A DNA stretch of 64,000 bases from Engelhardtia mirabilis (GTDB taxonomy: Bacteria; Planctomycetota; UBA1135; GCA-002686595), in contig NZ_CP036287.1 in assembly GCF_007748095.1 (NCBI RefSeq), positions 1,860,001 to 1,924,000 on the forward strand. Reading direction: 5' to 3'. The notes under the pieces were generated by a model. That model did not search any database. It worked only from the letters and a program-made list of their open reading frames with translations, and was not told the DNA's origin. The number at the start of each line of letters is the position of its first letter. Position 1 is the first letter of the stretch. The translations under genes and the position numbers were made by a program. This document shows, in pieces, positions 63,028 through 64,000 of this stretch.

Positions 63028-64000
63028 GCCTGTTGGAACTGGCCAGTCGCCGCGGCAAGGCCCTGCTCGCGCTCTTCGCGGCCGTGGCCGTGGCCGGGGC
63101 GTTGGTCGCCACGCAGCTCCCGGTGGCCCTCTTTCCACAGGTCAGCTTCCCGCGGATCGTGGTCTCGGTCGACGCCGGCGATCGCCCTGCCGATCAGATG
63201 TTGGTCGCCGTCTCGATCCCGCTTGAAGAGGCCCTGCGCGCGCTGCCCGGTGTTCGCAACGTGCGCTCGAAGACCAGCCGGGGCAGCGCCGAGTTGTCGC
63301 TGGACTTCTCCTGGGGCGACGACATGACCAGCGGTCTGCTGCTGGTCGAGGCTGCCATGACCCAAGCGGTCGCGGACCTGCCGCCCTCGACGCGCTTCGT
63401 CGTGCGACGCATGGACCCGACCGTGTTCCCCGTCGTAGCGCTCTCGCTGGTGTCCGACCACGAGCCCGGCACCCGGCTGTGGGAGCGTGCCTACCGCGAG
63501 GTACGGCCGGCCCTTCTGGCACTCGACGGAGTGGCGCGGGTGAGCGTGATCGGAGGGGCGCGCGAGGAGTTGCAGGTGGTGATCGACCCGGACGTGCTGA
63601 GCGCCAATGGGCTGACGATCTCCGACATCGCCGGCGCGGTGGGGAGCTGGAGCACGACCCTGGCCCTGGGCCGGGTCGAGGACTTCTACAAGCTCGATCT
63701 GATTCTGACAGCACCCCAGGTCACCGACGCGGCGACGCTCGAGTCCCTGGTGCTGAAGGCCGAACCGGGCCGCCTCCTGAGGTTGCGGGACGTGGCCACG
63801 GTCCAGTCGGCGCCGGAGCCGGTCTGGACCCGGGTCACCGCGGACGGGCGCGAGGCGGTCCTGGTGCAGGTCTACCAGCAACCCCAGGGAAACACGGTCG
63901 CCATCTCGGCCAACGTCGAGCGGACCCTGGAGCGCATCCGGGCGGGCCTGCCCGCCGGCAACCACCTCTCGGTCTGGTACGACCAGAGTGACCTCGTCAA
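63024..64000 (+). CDS. RND efflux transporter, N-terminal part (cut by window edge)
   Basis: The frame is open from a TTG at 63024, which overlaps the adaptor stop, to the right edge (about 325 residues seen). It starts with the first transmembrane helix (KALLALFAAVAVAGALVATQLPVALFPQ by pieces), then the porter domain typical of AcrB/CusA: VSFPRIVVSVDAGDRP, LEEALRALPGVRNVRSK, DLPPSTRFVVRRMDPTVFPV and GVARVSVIGG. It is the inner-membrane proton-driven pump. The first transmembrane helix is directly followed by porter sequence as in the family, so the TTG start is plausible. Confidence 0.93.
   Translation, partial: MSLLELASRRGKALLALFAAVAVAGALVATQLPVALFPQVSFPRIVVSVDAGDRPADQMLVAVSIPLEEALRALPGVRNVRSKTSRGSAELSLDFSWGDDMTSGLLLVEAAMTQAVADLPPSTRFVVRRMDPTVFPVVALSLVSDHEPGTRLWERAYREVRPALLALDGVARVSVIGGAREELQVVIDPDVLSANGLTISDIAGAVGSWSTTLALGRVEDFYKLDLILTAPQVTDAATLESLVLKAEPGRLLRLRDVATVQSAPEPVWTRVTADGREAVLVQVYQQPQGNTVAISANVERTLERIRAGLPAGNHLSVWYDQSDLV

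Overview
The window is high-GC bacterial DNA. It most likely comes from a planctomycete related to the marine Poly30/Saltatorellus-type lineages. That placement is an inference from the gene content: several large secreted proteins built from FG-GAP/VCBS or 'GSGPALYAGG' repeats that end in a SNGLR-like C-terminal module, a Ser/Thr kinase with kinesin-light-chain TPRs, a DUF1080 lipoprotein, and a short DUF1580-like protein. No rRNA, CRISPR array or insertion sequence was seen. One tRNA gene, tRNA-Pro(GGG), is present.

Layout. Positions 1-9.6 kb are chromosomal: a secreted repeat protein cut by the left edge, a multi-spanning membrane protein, a hydantoinase A, the overlapping pair plsY-gpsA (glycerol-3-phosphate synthesis and acylation), and two small membrane proteins. 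From 9.67 to 34.32 kb lies a 24.6-kb integrated element. It is bounded by a 46-bp direct repeat (one mismatch) made of the 3' part of tRNA-Pro, with a tyrosine integrase beside the intact tRNA. The element has two parts. The left part is defence-like cargo: an AbiU2/HEPN-like gene behind an integrase remnant, then a leftward gene run of hsdR-hsdS-hsdM, a 1555-residue SNF2 ATPase and a PD-(D/E)XK nuclease. The right part is a maintenance module: an excisionase-like HTH protein, a fused primase and Fe-S helicase, a Cas4-like Fe-S nuclease with a coupled 38-residue membrane peptide, RadC, a DUF932 protein, and an ImmR/ImmA-type repressor and protease pair with a symmetric double operator. No relaxase or type IV secretion gene was seen, so it looks like a non-conjugative integrative element.

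Just outside the right repeat is a DUF433/DUF5615 toxin-antitoxin pair. From 35 to 64 kb the DNA is chromosomal again: secreted FG-GAP proteins, a TPR kinase, a GbsR-like regulator with a carotenoid-type desaturase/isomerase and a di-iron desaturase, a glutamine amidotransferase, a CBS-domain site-2 protease, an SpoIIAA-like protein, a HEAT-repeat protein, a glycosyltransferase-GH130 pair, a beta-helix protein, a DUF1080 lipoprotein, and a tripartite RND efflux operon cut by the right edge.

The most unusual item is the SNF2 ATPase at 14193-18860. Its last third is a run of about 25 tandem 15-residue units ([C/S]-x-x-[S/T]-G-[R/K]...) in near-perfect register, inside a restriction-modification gene run. 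Second is the fusion of an archaeo-eukaryotic primase to a helicase with an XPD/DinG-like four-cysteine insert.
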